DNA of 64,000 nucleotides from Argentina anserina. Lineage: Eukaryota; Streptophyta; Magnoliopsida; Rosales; Rosaceae. The stretch is taken from the NCBI RefSeq assembly GCF_933775445.1, contig NC_065877.1, positions 19,654,001-19,718,000 of the forward strand, read 5' to 3'. A program made the position numbers and the translations under genes. Of this stretch, positions 1 through 12,682 are shown in pieces; within the stretch, counting starts at the first letter, position 1; the number at the start of each line of letters is the position of its first letter. The notes under the pieces were generated by a model. It saw only the letters and a program-made list of their open reading frames with translations, searched no databases and was not told where the DNA came from.

Positions 1-410
1 CAGATTAATAACTTGCATTGTTTAAAGTCGATTGAAAAACAATAGAAAGATGTATGACTAACATGTTGCTAGTGCTAGTGGTACTAAAATGGTGAAGTTA
101 TCAGAAGAAGAATAAAAATTTCTCAACTACTATTACCAAGCAACCAACTGGTATTAAGAAGCTCCCATTTGATCATGTTGGTAATGGTTTTGGTAATGAG
201 ATATATGCTCTCTTTCGTCATTGCCCTCCTGAGAATGTTTTAACTAATGCTAGTGAGATTTCTAAAGTGCAGAGTTCTAATGATATTGTTGACTAGATTT
301 TTGCTGAAAATAGCAAGTGTCTAATGATGCTGATTTTCTTTCCCACTTTGGGGAAGATATGACTGATTCCTAGTTGGGTTTTCCCTCCCTTCTCCATTTT
401 ATTGTTTTTA

Positions 411-1137
411 ATGGATCATATTTTCTTCTGGAATGCTCAAGGAGCTGGGGGTGAAAACTTCAGGTACTCTATCCAGGATCTTGTGAAGATGAATAAAGTA
501 GACTTGCTTATTGTTTGTGAACCTCGAATCAAGTTCTCTGGTGCTAAGAAATGCTTACTCTTTCTTGACTTTACTGACTTCGAAGTTATGGAAGCTAATG
601 GATCTTCTGGTGTCATTTGGTTTTTGTGGAATAGAAACAAAATTACTATTAATATTGTTGATCCTAATTTTCAGTCTATTTCAGTTAAGATCTCTTGGAA
701 TGGCTCTCATACTTGGCTTTTGATGGGGATTTATGCTAGTCCCTACAACACTTCTAGAAGTGGACTTTGGACTTCTCTTGATGATCTGATTAAGAAACAC
801 AATTTGCCTTGGATTTTGGTGGGTGATTTTAATGAACTTCTCTCTTTTTCTGATAAGATTGGTGGCTATCAACATTATAAATTTGGGGGTTTTCAAGACT
901 GGGTTGTTAGGAATGACTTGATTGACATGGGCTACCAAGGAGTAGATTTCACTTGGACTAATAATTCTGTTAATGAGAGATTAGATATAAGTTTTTGTTC
1001 TAGTGAATGGAGGCTCCATTTTCCTGATGCTTGTGTCATCCACCTTGCTAGAATGAAATCAGATCACTGTCCTATATTATTCAATCTGAGGCCTGATGAT
1101 AGGACTTCAAGAGCTAATTCTCCTTTTAGGTTTCAAG
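411..1137 (+). pseudogene. LINE ORF2, endonuclease (EEP) domain, split
   Basis: The first ATG of the frame is at 411. The translation is an endonuclease/exonuclease/phosphatase-fold domain of the plant L1 type. WNAQGAG near the start, a GDFNE motif about residue 140, and SDHCPI near residue 220 are the usual metal-binding and catalytic blocks. This domain nicks target DNA to prime reverse transcription. The frame closes at 1,149-1,151 only because foreign DNA begins at 1,138. The homologous protein continues at 3,103 with AMWMQHE, which is the expected linker after the FRF motif. Confidence 0.88.
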
Positions 1138-3097
1138 TGATAGAGTGTTAATTAAAACGTCTATAATAAACCTTGTAAAACATCATCGTTAGTATAAAAT
1201 AAGCATATATCATTCTTTACGGGGAATTGAAGGGAACTCTAAACTTTTAGTGTTAACAAATAATGAGGGTTTGAGATTGATTATTAACTACTAAAATAAA
1301 ACCTAAATTACTATTTACATGATCGACTTCTCTTTAACAAACATAAATCAAATTTACCATTACACCACATAATTACAAGTTCAAACCTATCATGCATTCT
1401 AATTCGACCAATTACTTACTTTTTAGACACCAATACAATTAGAGCCTTAGGGGATCATCTAATCATACAAGATTTAAATTAACATTTAGATTGACTTAGG
1501 GCCTAATCTAAATTTGCATGCAATCAAATTCAATAACAGTTAGAGTAGAAATCAAACAAGATTACATTTAAGCAACAAATCTTGTTAGAGACATGTTTCA
1601 TGTATGGCGTCACCCACCATGGTTTCACATGCAAATTTCCATAATTTTTACAACTTTTAATTAACACAAAACTGAACCTACTTAGGGCATGATTCAATTT
1701 GTGTCAATATGGTTGATGAATCTAGCACACAAACACAATCTTAGGGACTGCATCCAAGCACTAAATTCATATGCACATATCTGAAAATTATCTAAAAGTA
1801 TGAGAAATATGATTAGAACACAATAAAAATACAAACTCATTAATTATAGGAAACCATCAATTCGGCAAAGATCCAAAAATTCAATAAAACAATCTGAAAA
1901 TTTTGATTCTTAATACAAAACAATAATCGCACACAAACATCATACTACAATCTTCATATACAAAGTATTGGAGGTGTGTCTTGAATGCAAATGAACAAAC
2001 CCGTGGAGATGAGTTGCGAGAATCACACGTTGTAGGAACCTTGGAGGTGTGTCTTCAATGATGATTTCGGTGAAGATGAAATTTGTATATGGGGGAGAAT
2101 GACTTGCTGTTTTGGTGAAGGATGTTTCAGTTAGTATTTTGGTAGAGTTTTGGCTCTTGAATGCAAATGAGAGGTGATAATTTTTCTTTTATGAATGATG
2201 TGCGATTTATAGAAGAGTTTTGGCTCCTTAAATATTATAGCTTGGATTTTTTCTCCTCAATTTCTTTCACTTATTTTTGTCATTGGTGGGTGCAATCTCA
2301 TTTGATAAATTCCTTCTTTTTCTCCTTTGTAGGTGTCTCATTCTTTCTCTTTTGCATTATCTATGTTTATTCTCTTCTTTTTTCTTTCTCTCTTTTTCTT
2401 TCACTTATTTTTGTCATTGGTGGTGCAATCTCGTTTGATAAATTACTTCTTTTTCTCCTTTATAGATGTCTCATTCTTTCTCTTTTACATTATCTCTTTT
2501 TATTCTCTTCCTTTTTCTTTCTCTTTTTTTCTTTCACTTATTGTTGTCATTGGTGGGTGTAATCTCATTTGATAAATTCATTTTTTTCTTCTTTCTAGGT
2601 GTCTCATTCTTTCTTTATTTTCCTCATTTGCTTGACTTTTTCTCTATTTTTTTCCTTCATTGTACAATCTGAAAATAATAAAAGACAAGATGATTCATAT
2701 AAAAAGATCAAGTAAGTTACTAGAATAGGAGAGTAAGATTAGGAAAGTTACGGGATAAAAGTTTAAGTTCAATTAAAATTTTCCCAAATGGTACGTTTTC
2801 TAGTCTAAAAGGATTCATAATGCAAATATGATTCTCAAAATATCGCCAATGTGACCAAAACGTAAAAGATGAAAACTCCTAATCCAACTACGTTTCTTAG
2901 TCCTACAAGGATTCCAACTCAAACTAGGACTCTAGATCAATTTTGCATTTTTAACTCATGTAAGGACAAAAATGCATCTAATACCGCCCAAGACTCTTAC
3001 TACGACTCAATGACTCAATAGTACAACAATAAAGGCTAAGCAAAGTACAAATTGAGGTAAAAATATGTTAAGAACGTCACACAAAGTGCTCATATCA
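1138..3097. mobile_element. Solo LTR inside LINE ORF2
   Basis: The 1,960-bp insert starts TGATA and ends TATCA, the short inverted TG...CA ends of an LTR. It is flanked by a perfect 5-bp direct repeat TCAAG (1,133-1,137 and 3,098-3,102). It has no internal coding region, primer-binding site or second LTR, so it is most simply a solo LTR left by LTR-LTR recombination. A 133-bp tandem repeat lies inside. Long LTRs of this size suggest a Gypsy lineage such as Athila or Tat, but that is only a guess from length. Confidence 0.8.
2262..2640. repeat. Tandem repeat, ~133-bp unit, 2.8 copies
   Basis: A pyrimidine-rich unit beginning TTTCACTTATTTTTGTCATTGG recurs with TCACTT starting at 2,267, 2,401 and 2,534, giving periods of 134 and 133 bp. 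The copies differ at scattered positions. It sits within the solo LTR. The long open frames across it are a by-product of the T-rich composition and the period. Confidence 0.85.
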
Positions 3098-3102
3098 TCA
3101 AG

Positions 3103-5343
3103 CTATGTGGATGCAACATGAAAGCTATATTGATAAGGTGACTGACACATGGAACAATTGTGGTGGTGATCTCTTCCAAAAAACTCAAGGTTTGTCTTAT
3201 TCTCTCAATATTTGGAATAAATAGGTCTTTGGTAAAATCTTTAAGCAGAAAAGAACTCTTTTAGCCATAATTTGTGGGATCCAGAAGTGTTTGGCTATAG
3301 GTAATAATACTTTTCTTCACGTTCTTGAGGAGTTAATTGCAAAGTATGAAAAAATTAGAGATGCTGAATCTCTGTTTTGGAAGCAGAAATCAATGGACAA
3401 AATGGTTAAAAGATGGTGATAGAAATACTAATTTCTTTCACCTAACCACCGTGGTTTGGAGGAGAAGAAATAAGATAGATGGCTTGTTTGACTCCTTTGT
3501 ACTTGGTCTAATGATCTAACTGTGATGAAGAAAACTGTTGTGGATTTCTTTTCTAATCTTTTTGCGGCTGAATGTAGCTTGGATCTTAGGTTTCATTTCC
3601 TATTCTTTTTCTTGATACTCTTCCTGCAAAGTCACTTTTAATTGGCAGAGATGTTTCTAGACATGAAATTCATAGTGCTTATTCATAATTGGTAAGATGA
3701 AAGCTCCTGGAGCTGATGAGTTTCCTGCTTTATTCTACCAACAACACTGGCCCTTGTGTTCCTCTGAGATTATTAAAGTTGTTACCACTGCTTTTCATTC
3801 GGGTTCTATTCCTCCCGGTCTAAACCATACTCTTATCACTCTTGTCCCGAAAGTGCCAGCCCCTCAACGTATGCACCTTTTTCGCCCTATCAGCCTTTGT
3901 TGTACTGTTTACAAGATTATCTCTAAGATCATTGTTGACAGAATTAGACCTATGTTGGAAAAATGGATTAGCCCTAATCAGGTTAGCTTTGTTCTAGTAA
4001 TGCATATCTCTGACAACATTATGATTGCTCAAGAAATCTTATATAAATGCAGGAACTCTAAATGTGTTAAAGGCTCCATGGCTTGGAAAATTGATCTTTC
4101 GAAAGCCTATGACAAACTCAGCTGGGGTTTCATTGAGCATGTTCTTTATGAGGTCAAACTTCCGTGCAATATTATCAAGTTGATTATGAGTTGTATTACT
4201 TCTACTAGTTATCAAGTTATCGTAAATGGTGAATTATCGGAGCCTTTTAAAGGGGCAAGGGAATTAGGCAGGTGGACCCTATCTCCCATTATCTCTTTGT
4301 CCTTTGCATGGAAAAATTATCTCATCTTATTAGAACTGTGGTTGTTTCCAAACATTGGTTCCCAATTCAGTCTTATACAAATGACCATTTTGTCTCCCAC
4401 TTATTCTTTGCAGATGATTTAATTCTTTTTGTTGAGGCTAGTAGTGTTCATGCTAAAGGGATGAAGCAATGTATGAACATCTTTTGTGGTCTCTCGGGAC
4501 AAACTGTGAGCTTTAAGAAATCTATGGTGTTTATATCTCCTAATGTCTCAGTTAGGATTGCTGAGGAAATAAGCAAGATCTGTGGCTCTCCGCTAACTGG
4601 TGATATAGGAACTTACCTTGGTATGTCTATGCTTCATAAAAGAGTTAATAAGAACACATATGCTAGTATTGTTGACAAGGTTCAAGCCAGGTTGACTAGT
4701 TGGAAAAGTAAAACTCTTAGTATGGTTGGAAGATTAACTTTGATTCAATCTATTAATGATTCCATTCCAATTTATGCAATGCAAACTGCTAAGCTTCCTA
4801 TGTCAATTTATGACAAGCTGGATAAACTCAATAAGGGTTTTCTATGGGGCGATACTGAGCAGGGCTTTGGAGGCTTGGGGATTAAAAAGTCAGCTAATAT
4901 GAACATGGACATGCTTGTTAAAGCTTGGGGATGAGAGTTGTCCAAAAAGACCAAGGGCTTTGGAGCGAGATTTATATGAGGAAGTATCTGCATTATGGTT
5001 CTCTCTTGCATAATTCTTATAAAAAGCCTGCTCAGTGCTCAAGTACTGGGTCTGGTATTGTGTATGTGGCTAATTTACTGCCAAAAATGGCTTACCTGGA
5101 GAGTTGGCAATGGTTTTCAGACTAAATTTTGAACTGATAATTGGGCTCCTTCTGGTATCCTTCTCAACCATGCTATCAATCATGATACTTTTAATACTAA
5201 CTCTGTTGTGACTGATTTTGGATTGATGGTAGCTGAAATATGATCATGCTAGGTGAAAATCTCCCTCAAGAAATAAATTCTCAAGTGTTATCTGTTCCTA
5301 TTGCTGAATGTGATATTCCTGATCAAGTTATTGGGGGCAGACT
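3103..5343 (+). pseudogene. LINE ORF2, reverse transcriptase part, frameshifted
   Basis: After the solo LTR the linker resumes, and the reverse transcriptase follows. PGADEFPALFYQQHW (about 3,703) and LVPKV...FRPISLC (about 3,840-3,900) are fingers motifs. DLSKAYDKLSW (about 4,090) holds the first catalytic Asp. The GDPIS block (about 4,270) is disrupted by one extra base that shifts the frame. The FADD catalytic box is at about 4,407-4,418 in the new frame. The frame also breaks in the linker (3,400-3,700), at about 4,935 and near 5,123, and a stretch around 4,860 appears deleted. It would copy element RNA into DNA if intact. It is clearly dead. Confidence 0.87.
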
Positions 5344-5694
5344 GTAATATCCGAAAATTTAGTATCAACTATATATGTACTCTAAGGTTATATTAATTTA
5401 AAATTAATTCAATTTTTCTTCTAATATTTCTCTTTATAAACCAATGATGGTAAGGTACATACTTTCAAAGATAGAAAATTTCTTTTTGTAAGTATTATTA
5501 GACCACGATTTGAATACGTTAGCTCATATTCTTGCGCATACTCGATACTTTGTAATCGAGTTTAAGACTAATACTAATAGTATTATCTTTTATGCATTAT
5601 ATCAGTATTGGATAATGCAAATATATTGAAAACCTTATGAAATGAATATACTAAATTCCCTTAGTTTTTAGAATAACACATATAAATGTGTTTG

Positions 5695-5723
5695 TTATAT
5701 ATATATATATATATATATATATA
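5695..5723. repeat. (TA)n microsatellite
   Basis: A run of alternating T and A of about 29 bp lies in otherwise AT-rich sequence. Confidence 0.95.
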
Positions 5724-6284
5724 CAAACTTGTTTATCCAAACTTGCCTCAATCAGACCTTGGCTATGCAAACATGTATGAGCCACACCTTTACTCGCCGT
5801 GCAGAAAAGCAACTTGGTGGAGTAACTTGGAAGAAAGAATGGGTTCGGGTTTATCAGAAAACCTGCACAAGTCGCTCAATCCGATTGCCTGAACACGATA
5901 TCCAGGTTTATCTTTACTTGAGATCTCAGAAGTACAGATATACAACCGTTTCTCTTGCTTTTCCAACCTCTTCTTCCGGGCCAACCTTTGTTTTTCCCTC
6001 CCCATCGTTCCAAAACCTAACCCTAGCTCAGTTTAGTGTGTAAGTTGATTATTGTACGAAATTGTATTAAGAAATAACAAAACTATATATTTGCGCCAAA
6101 TTGGGCCGGGTTGATACGCTGTGTCGGGTTTCTTTTGGGTCAAACGGGAGCTCGCCTTAGTCTTATTTAAAAGCGGGGGGGTAACGCCATGAGTTGGAGC
6201 TCAGCCTCCATGTTCTTCCAGTTTTTTTTTGATTGTCTGGTTTTTATTTTATTTTTTATCGATGATTGTTAGTATGAATTGATT

Positions 6285-6287
<3 letters not shown>

Positions 6288-6351
<64 letters not shown>
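6288..6351. repeat. (GA)n microsatellite
   Basis: About 32 uninterrupted GA units. The Ser-Leu and Glu-Arg open frames over it are artefacts of the repeat. GA/CT runs of this kind are common in plant 5' leaders, and this one lies about 120 bp after a TATA-like site. Confidence 0.97.
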
Positions 6352-6355
<4 letters not shown>

Positions 6356-7345
6356 ATGATAAGCGATGTGCAAACGCAGTACCATCTTTGGTTTCGATGA
6401 GCGGCACTTCCACACGAGATTTCTGACTCTCTCTTTCTCCAATCCTCCATGACTCCTGCTTCCTTTTTTTCATGTCATCTTTATCTTGACACTGTTATTG
6501 TTGTCTTTCTGGGTCATTGCCTACTTTACATCTGGCATTTCACTTTCATTAATCTTGCACTATGTCATATTTTCTTTCCCAGCTTCTGTTTCAATCATTC
6601 AATCAACATGTCTACTTGTTTTCCTTTTGATTTAGATGTTATTGCTCTTAACATACAAAGCAAACCTGTGCTTGTCTTGAATTTAACTACTACATATCAC
6701 ATATGGGCTAAGATAATTAATGGCGATTCTGGTATTATTCGGGTATAGGTATATGCTGCTTCAAATAGATTGGAAACTTGAACTGGTGGGGATTGGAGAC
6801 TCGGGTTTAGACAACCAGCTTGTTTGGAGTCAGAACTTTGATCATGAAAGGAATGCGATGGGTTTTTAAATCTCGAAACTTTACACGCTAAAAAGGAATG
6901 TCAATTGGTTCAACTTACAACTTAAATTGTAATTCTTTCTCTTGCTGCAACTTGTTTTGATCTTATGGATGACTAAACTTTTGACACTGGGGTGAACTAG
7001 GTTGTTGAATGCTCTTCCAAATTTTGATGCATATCAGATGACTGAACATGCTTTTCGATTATCCCTTTAAAGGTTCAAATGCCCTCAACTGAACTAACTG
7101 AAGTCACTATCTGTTATTTGCTTCCAGAAACATAGATGCATTGGGAGACTTGTTCTGATGATGAGTTTGAATTTCCTTTCACAAGGTTGAGCTTCCTTCC
7201 ACTGAGAAGTCATCGAAATAATGCATGCTGCAGCATTTCAAGAACCCTGGTCATCCGAGAGCTATATATGCATCCTATCATCTGCTTATGCTTATAGCTA
7301 ATACAGAGGCCAGGCTAATGAGTTTAGAGATTTAAACTACTAGCT

Positions 7346-9744
7346 GCTATGTTTGCTCCAAACAGACCCCATAAGAAGGAACAACAATATGACTCAGGAC
7401 GAAAATTGTTTACGTGTGCTCCCTCAACGTATGTGCACCCTTCTGAGTTGCTGAAGCCCTATAATGATGAAAATGCCGATTACTGTAACCATTTTTGGAG
7501 AAAGGAAAAGTTGGTTTATAGCAGATGCATAAAAAAAGGAACTAAGGCCAATTCCATCAATTATATACTCGAGGAATTGAACCAATTTCACAAGTATCTT
7601 TATCTTGGCCAAAAATCTTGTTAACATACATATCGAGTCTAATCTTATGCATTATCAACTACAAACATCTGCTGAAGTTTCCACCTACAAAGATTCGAAT
7701 CAGAACTTCCTCTAATCATCACAGCTCAAAGATTTATGCTTGTTACTATTTAAAGACTCCATAAAATCGGGAGTATGGACTGGAAAAAGCGTGTACTGAG
7801 TCATCATGTCTCATCTATATCAAGATCTTTGCCACGTAAACTATTCACATTTTGACCAGGCCTGGAAAGCACACATACATATATATTTTAAGTAATTCCT
7901 CAGTGTTCAAGAATACAGAAGGAATAGGTAAGAAACAGAAGACTATTCAGTGTGCAAAGTATGTAGACTCTCTTTCTAAAATCTTGGTTTTAGCCATGAA
8001 TATTAGCTATAATATTCCACTATGGAGTACGAGAGAATACGTACGATGTTTCATTAATGCTAATTTCAGTCTTCTTCACTCTTCCTTATCGTCATAAACA
8101 ACCAAGTTAAACTGGCCCAACTTCTCCTCACCAATTGTTCTGGCTCCATTTCACCCTGCACATCATGCAACAATCTGATTCTTTCCACTTCAAGAAACAT
8201 AATGCAGAGTTTCCACGTCCAATAAACCACTACTTTATCTGCCTTCCCATCTCATCCAAATAAACAGGCTGGGCACCAACTACCATCCTCAGTATCAACA
8301 CTCGAGCTTGGCTTTGATGAAGAAGCCCCCTGTTGCAGCTGCTGGTGTTCACTTTTCTAATTTTCTAATTTCTCTATTAGGTTTTATAGTAAATTTACTA
8401 TAAGGGCTGCACCTTCTCCTAAAATTTTCCGTAAAATTTTGTGTCACTCGCCTGGTGCCCTTTACTATTGGTTCGAACGTGATGTTTCTCTAGTGTGATT
8501 GGATATGCAGTGGAGAAATTATAACTGATCAGAGATTTGGTGACACAAATCTCTTTGTTATATAAAGGAGTTGCATCTGATCTTGCTTTGTATTGGTATT
8601 AGTCTCGCAGTGAAAAACGATATGGCTAGAAGTGTGATGTTCAAGTTCTTTCTCTGAATCCAAATAGTGCTGGCAGATCAACATGCAAGAAGTATCCTTC
8701 AAACCTACAAACTACGTTCCATCTGAGATATATTTTCGTCCATATAAAGGTCCGTGGATAGTATCAGAATGACTGAGATAAACTTTTTTCTTTCTAGTAT
8801 CCGAATTGCAAGTTCCAAAATCTAGGGTGACTGAGATATGAGATGTTTATATTCTCCAGAAAAGAAAAGGATAAACATACCGTATATTAGTTAGGTGTTT
8901 AAAACCGGCAGATAAATAATATTTATAAATACCAAACGCAAAAGCCAATACTGTGTAGGCAGTGTAGCTCCTTCGATTCTGTGAGTAACATGATTTTGAA
9001 GTGTACAAATGAATAAATGAAAATGTACAGAGTGCCACTGCAAAAAGAACACAAAACACTAAACCAATTGCAGAAATAGTTTGGGCAGTACTAGTAGCAA
9101 TGTATATGCCAAACAAATTCTTTGTAGGAGCAAAAAGGGCAACGTCTTACATACTCAAAGTATCAGTACTTTGACGTGTTGGCAATACAAGAACGGTTAA
9201 CTGTTATTAAAAGTAACAATCTAAAGGTCGAAATTGATGCCAACATGGCAAAGTATCAAAACTATGAGTATGGAAGAACTTTTAGAAGGAAAAAAGAGTT
9301 TGGGACAAAAAAACAAAAACAGGTAAAAAGAGGTATGTAAACAATGCATTCAAAGAGATCACTAAAGTTCCTAAAAAAAATTAAAAGTACATATAATGTT
9401 TTTTACGTAAGATCTGGTCTACATTTTTACAATTGGTGGTCACCCAAGTTCTTGGAGAGCTACTTATGCACTCAGTCTTTGGCTTATCCTAGACTGGGAA
9501 AGTACCTAATAACAACAATACCAAAGAGTTGCATCGAAACTGCGAGTGCCAGGGTTTACTCATTCAACATATATGAATATATTCAGATGTCATAATTATC
9601 ACTTTTTCATACAAACAAACATCTCAAGCATCCACATGTCAATTAGCACCTCATAGACCGTCCAAACTCTAGCAATCAAATTTGTAACACAAGCTTAACC
9701 AGTGTCCTCCATTTAATTAAAGTTAAACACAAAAGCATCATCAA
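7346..9744. other. No supported gene
   Basis: One ATG-started frame of 91 codons (7,349-7,624, +) is not recognised and has no coding context. On the minus strand at about 8,190-8,340 a short Ser-rich frame (ASSSKPSSSVDTEDGSW) looks protein-like and could be an exon remnant, but it lacks clear splice sites. The rest is AT-rich and featureless to my reading. Confidence 0.3.
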
Positions 9745-11910
9745 TCCAGAAATATGCAGCAGAACAGAAAACATTTCCAATACTGAACAGAAGAATCATT
9801 AGTCAACCAAATTACGCAAACATTAAGCGACAAGACAGCTATGAACTACTTTTCCTCCCTATTACAACTTCAAGCTACTTCAATCCTAGCAGCCCCCCAT
9901 GAGAAGTATTGAGGATTTTTAATTTAACTATTTTTGGAAACTGGTATTGTTACCAATGTTATGAAAAGTAAAACACAAAAATTTATTACTTAATGAAAAA
10001 TAGAGCTTATTCATTTCAAAAAAAGCAAAAACCACAATGCTTTCTTTTCAACTACCAAATGCAGCCACAAAGCATGATATAAATCCTTAAAAAATCCATT
10101 TAAAAAAAAGTACTAAGGTAGTCTGCTCAGCTTCGATAGTACACGTACACTTACACCTATATCCAAGAGTATAAATCTCAAAAACATCATATGTTCTCCA
10201 GAAGCAAAAAAGGCATAGTCCGGGAGCAAATAAAGATGAATCCACAAATATATATTGAAAGGGAAATCTTAGATATGCCTAAACATCATTTATGAATAGG
10301 CAATGGAACTTCAAGGTGTTTTATTTTTAATGTCAAGATTTTTTTTTTACTTCAAGGTTTAAAGAACACTTTCTGTCAATTGAGATCTTATATACACATC
10401 TTTATACATGATAGATGCATAATGAGACCGTTCTATGAACCGTGAAGTAAGTTAATGAATGGAGTTATAAGTCAGCAGCCATTTCAGTAAGTCAGTATCT
10501 TGAGAATGTGCACATGTTGGCACTTACACCACTAATGTTTCAGTAAATCAGTCCTTAAGGAGCCAAAACTAAAGCAATTGCACATACATTCAAGTTTTTC
10601 GTATATCCTCTCAGGACTGGACTCTACTAGACCTGAAATATATTATGCTACGACTTCATAGGTTAATCCAGTCCAAGTGTAAATCAATCCTCAAGTACCT
10701 AAACTAAAGCCATGCACAATGAGCTAGATATCACAAAAGTATCTCCAATCCAGAAGTTGCAGCAAAACAATAAAACATTTACAATAATGAACAACATAAT
10801 CATTAGTTAACCTCAACTAACCGATAACCATCGTGAAGCAAACTGTAATCAATTCCAAAAGAAAAACTATAGTGTCAGTTATATTAAAATTTGCACAACA
10901 CGAGGACATAAGTAGATCATGGTTCTTCCATCTTACAAAGTTACTTCAATCCTAGCAGCCCCTCGTTGCAAGTATTAAGGACTTCAATTGTACTATATTT
11001 TGGAAACTGGTATGTGAATTGAACAAAGCCTAAATTCATGTTTACAAACATTAGGAGATTATATATCATTCATATACAAGAAAAAAAAATTCATAACCTT
11101 TTTTCTTATAAAAAAGAAAAGTAGCTTTTAAGCATGATAAAAATCATCGGAGACAATTCTGGGCCAAAAAATAAGTACTAAAACAGCCATCCCAGCTTCT
11201 ACTTACACAACCACATAGTGTAAATCCAAAAAATTATAAAACTAAAAAGAATCAAAATTTTCAGACTAGGAAGCAAATCAGGCTCTGCCAGGAACACATG
11301 TAGATGAAATCACAATTAAATGTAATGAATATAGACCAAATCAAGTATTCACACATTTCAAAAAGATAGAAAGCTCTTTGCCTAAACATCGCATATGAAG
11401 ACCTCAAGAACGCTATTGACAACTTTATAAATGTATAAATCTGAACACTTTCTATTATCTGAACACTATAAATGTACAAATGTATAAATCTGAACACTTT
11501 ATAAACTTGTTTCACTTTCTATTATCTGAACAACTTTATAAATGTATAATATGAACACTTTCTATTATCTGAGCTCTAACGTACATATCTATACATGATA
11601 ATAACACAATTTGCCACATTTCCACAACTATCCTAACAGTGAAACAAGTTTACGAGGGGAATTGTAACTTTGAAGCCTTTTTAATAAATCAGTACCTTCA
11701 GAATGTGAATTAGTGGACACTAACATAACTACCTGTTTCACTAGATAGGATTCACCTAGCTCATTCCTTAATCTTACATCACAACCAAAGCAAAAGCACA
11801 GATACGCAAGTTTTAGGCTTTCCTACCAGGACTGGAACTCTATTAAACCTGGTATATGTGATGCTATTAATTTATAGGTTCATCCAGACCAACAATAAGT
11901 TAATCCTCAA
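9745..11910. repeat. Diverged tandem duplication, ~1-kb units
   Basis: The segment from about 9,745 to 10,690 is repeated from about 10,745 to 11,910. Shared landmarks, in order, are a CCAGAA...GCAGCA...CATTTCCAATA block, CTTCAATCCTAGCAGCCCC followed by TTTTGGAAACTGGTAT, then AATCAGTACCTTCAGAATGTG-like and GGACTGGA..CTCTA blocks. Identity is moderate with many indels, so the event is old. A short repeat of CTGAACACTTTCTATTATC adds local copies at 11,440-11,575. No coding potential was recognised. Unit edges are approximate. Confidence 0.65.
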
Positions 11911-12108
11911 GTAAACTATATAAATTCTGATATGTTATGAAGTTGGCTTCTATTGTGCAAGAAATAAGGGATCAACTAAGAAATTGATATTTCAAATAAC
12001 AATAGTCTGAAAAAAGATCCCAAACCACACTAGCGGTTTTCTGATGATAAATTAAAGGCAACAACATTACCACATCCAAGGAAGATAAAGTCTGCGACAT
12101 TGAATCAA

Positions 12109-12682
12109 TCACTTGGACTATTTCCCTTGCTTCTTTATAACCTCATCAATGAACATTATCCCCTTCCCTTTGTACACTTTCGGCGGCTTACAGCCCCGAA
12201 CGGCAGCTGCAAACTGGTGCACCCTCCCCTAATCGACTCTGGTGCAGCAAACCACATTGTTCTTGAAGCAAAAGACCCGAACAACAAGCGGCACAGTCAA
12301 CTCAACCTCATGACTGTAACCCAACTTCAGAAACAACAACCTCCCTTGAGCTTCAGCTCTGGCTTTGTAACCCACACCAACTATCTTAAGAAACTTGAAA
12401 AACTTTGCTTCCATTTTCACCAACTCTGCTCCTGAAAAAACCAACCAAAAACCCAATCATCATTTTCTCAGCAACATCAAAACTAACCCAATTCATTAAA
12501 GAATCTAAATTTGCAATTCCAAGCTAAACCCAATTATATAATCGTGTTAATTCGACTACCCAAGAATCAGAAGTTGAAAATTTGGGGAAATTGGAGGCAG
12601 ATGAGGATAAGATATTAAACCCTAGAAGCTGAGAGAAAGGGGAAGAATGAAAATTGGGGAAGACTGTGAGATTAGAAGTACC
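12109..12682 (-). pseudogene. Mitochondrial ribosomal protein uL6 (L6) gene with in-frame stops
   Basis: The minus-strand frame from ATG at 12,414 reads MEAKFFKFLKIVGVGYKARA, then LKLGYSHEVEL, RVFCFKNNVVCCT, RVHQFAAAVR, CKPPKVYKGKGIMF and IDEVIKK. That is nearly the whole of the small (about 103 aa) plant nuclear-encoded mitochondrial large-subunit protein uL6. A TAG stands at 12,229-12,231 where the family has Lys, and a second TAG at 12,118-12,120 again replaces Lys. The usual stop would be TGA at 12,109-12,111. A 5'-UTR exon ends CAG at 12,682 with GTACTT donor. The acceptor TTTTTTCAG precedes 12,431, just upstream of the ATG, giving a 250-bp intron. Splice sites and leader look intact, so it may still be transcribed, but the product would be 61 residues. 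It is either a recent pseudogene or a defective allele. Confidence 0.85.

Larger units (their letters stand above)
1..5343 (+). mobile_element. L1-type LINE retrotransposon, decayed and interrupted
   Basis: A plant non-LTR retrotransposon runs from the window edge to about 5,343. In order it shows a probable ORF1 tail with stops (1-395), an ORF2 endonuclease part (411-1,137), a foreign solo LTR (1,138-3,097), and the ORF2 linker and reverse transcriptase (3,103-5,343). The reading frame of the endonuclease part resumes after the LTR when one TCAAG copy is ignored, so both halves belong to one element. No RNase H or poly-A end follows. The copy stops where the sequence changes to TGTAATATCC, so it is 3' truncated or cut by another insertion. 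Several frameshifts make it non-functional. Confidence 0.88.
5344..7345. other. Non-coding region with possible promoter
   Basis: No gene could be supported. The stretch starts TGTAATATCC right at the LINE break, which looks like an LTR start, but I found no matching end. At 6,090-6,200 there is a TGGGCC-type motif (ATTGGGCCGGG), a TATA-like TTATTTAAAAG (6,162) and a G-rich leader, so a plus-strand promoter is possible. The GA microsatellite follows, but the frames after it are short and unrecognised. Confidence 0.4.

Noticed and set aside
2161..2672. Phe/Ser-rich 133-aa frame and two relatives
   Set aside because: They are produced by a 133-bp pyrimidine-rich tandem repeat inside a solo LTR. 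There is no protein-like variation.
6249..6473. Minus-strand frame with a long Ser-Leu tail
   Set aside because: It is translated from a (GA)n microsatellite. The short non-repeat part is not recognised.
7349..7624. 91-codon ATG frame
   Set aside because: No family resemblance, no splice or promoter context, and isolated. It could be chance, so it is mentioned only in the region note.
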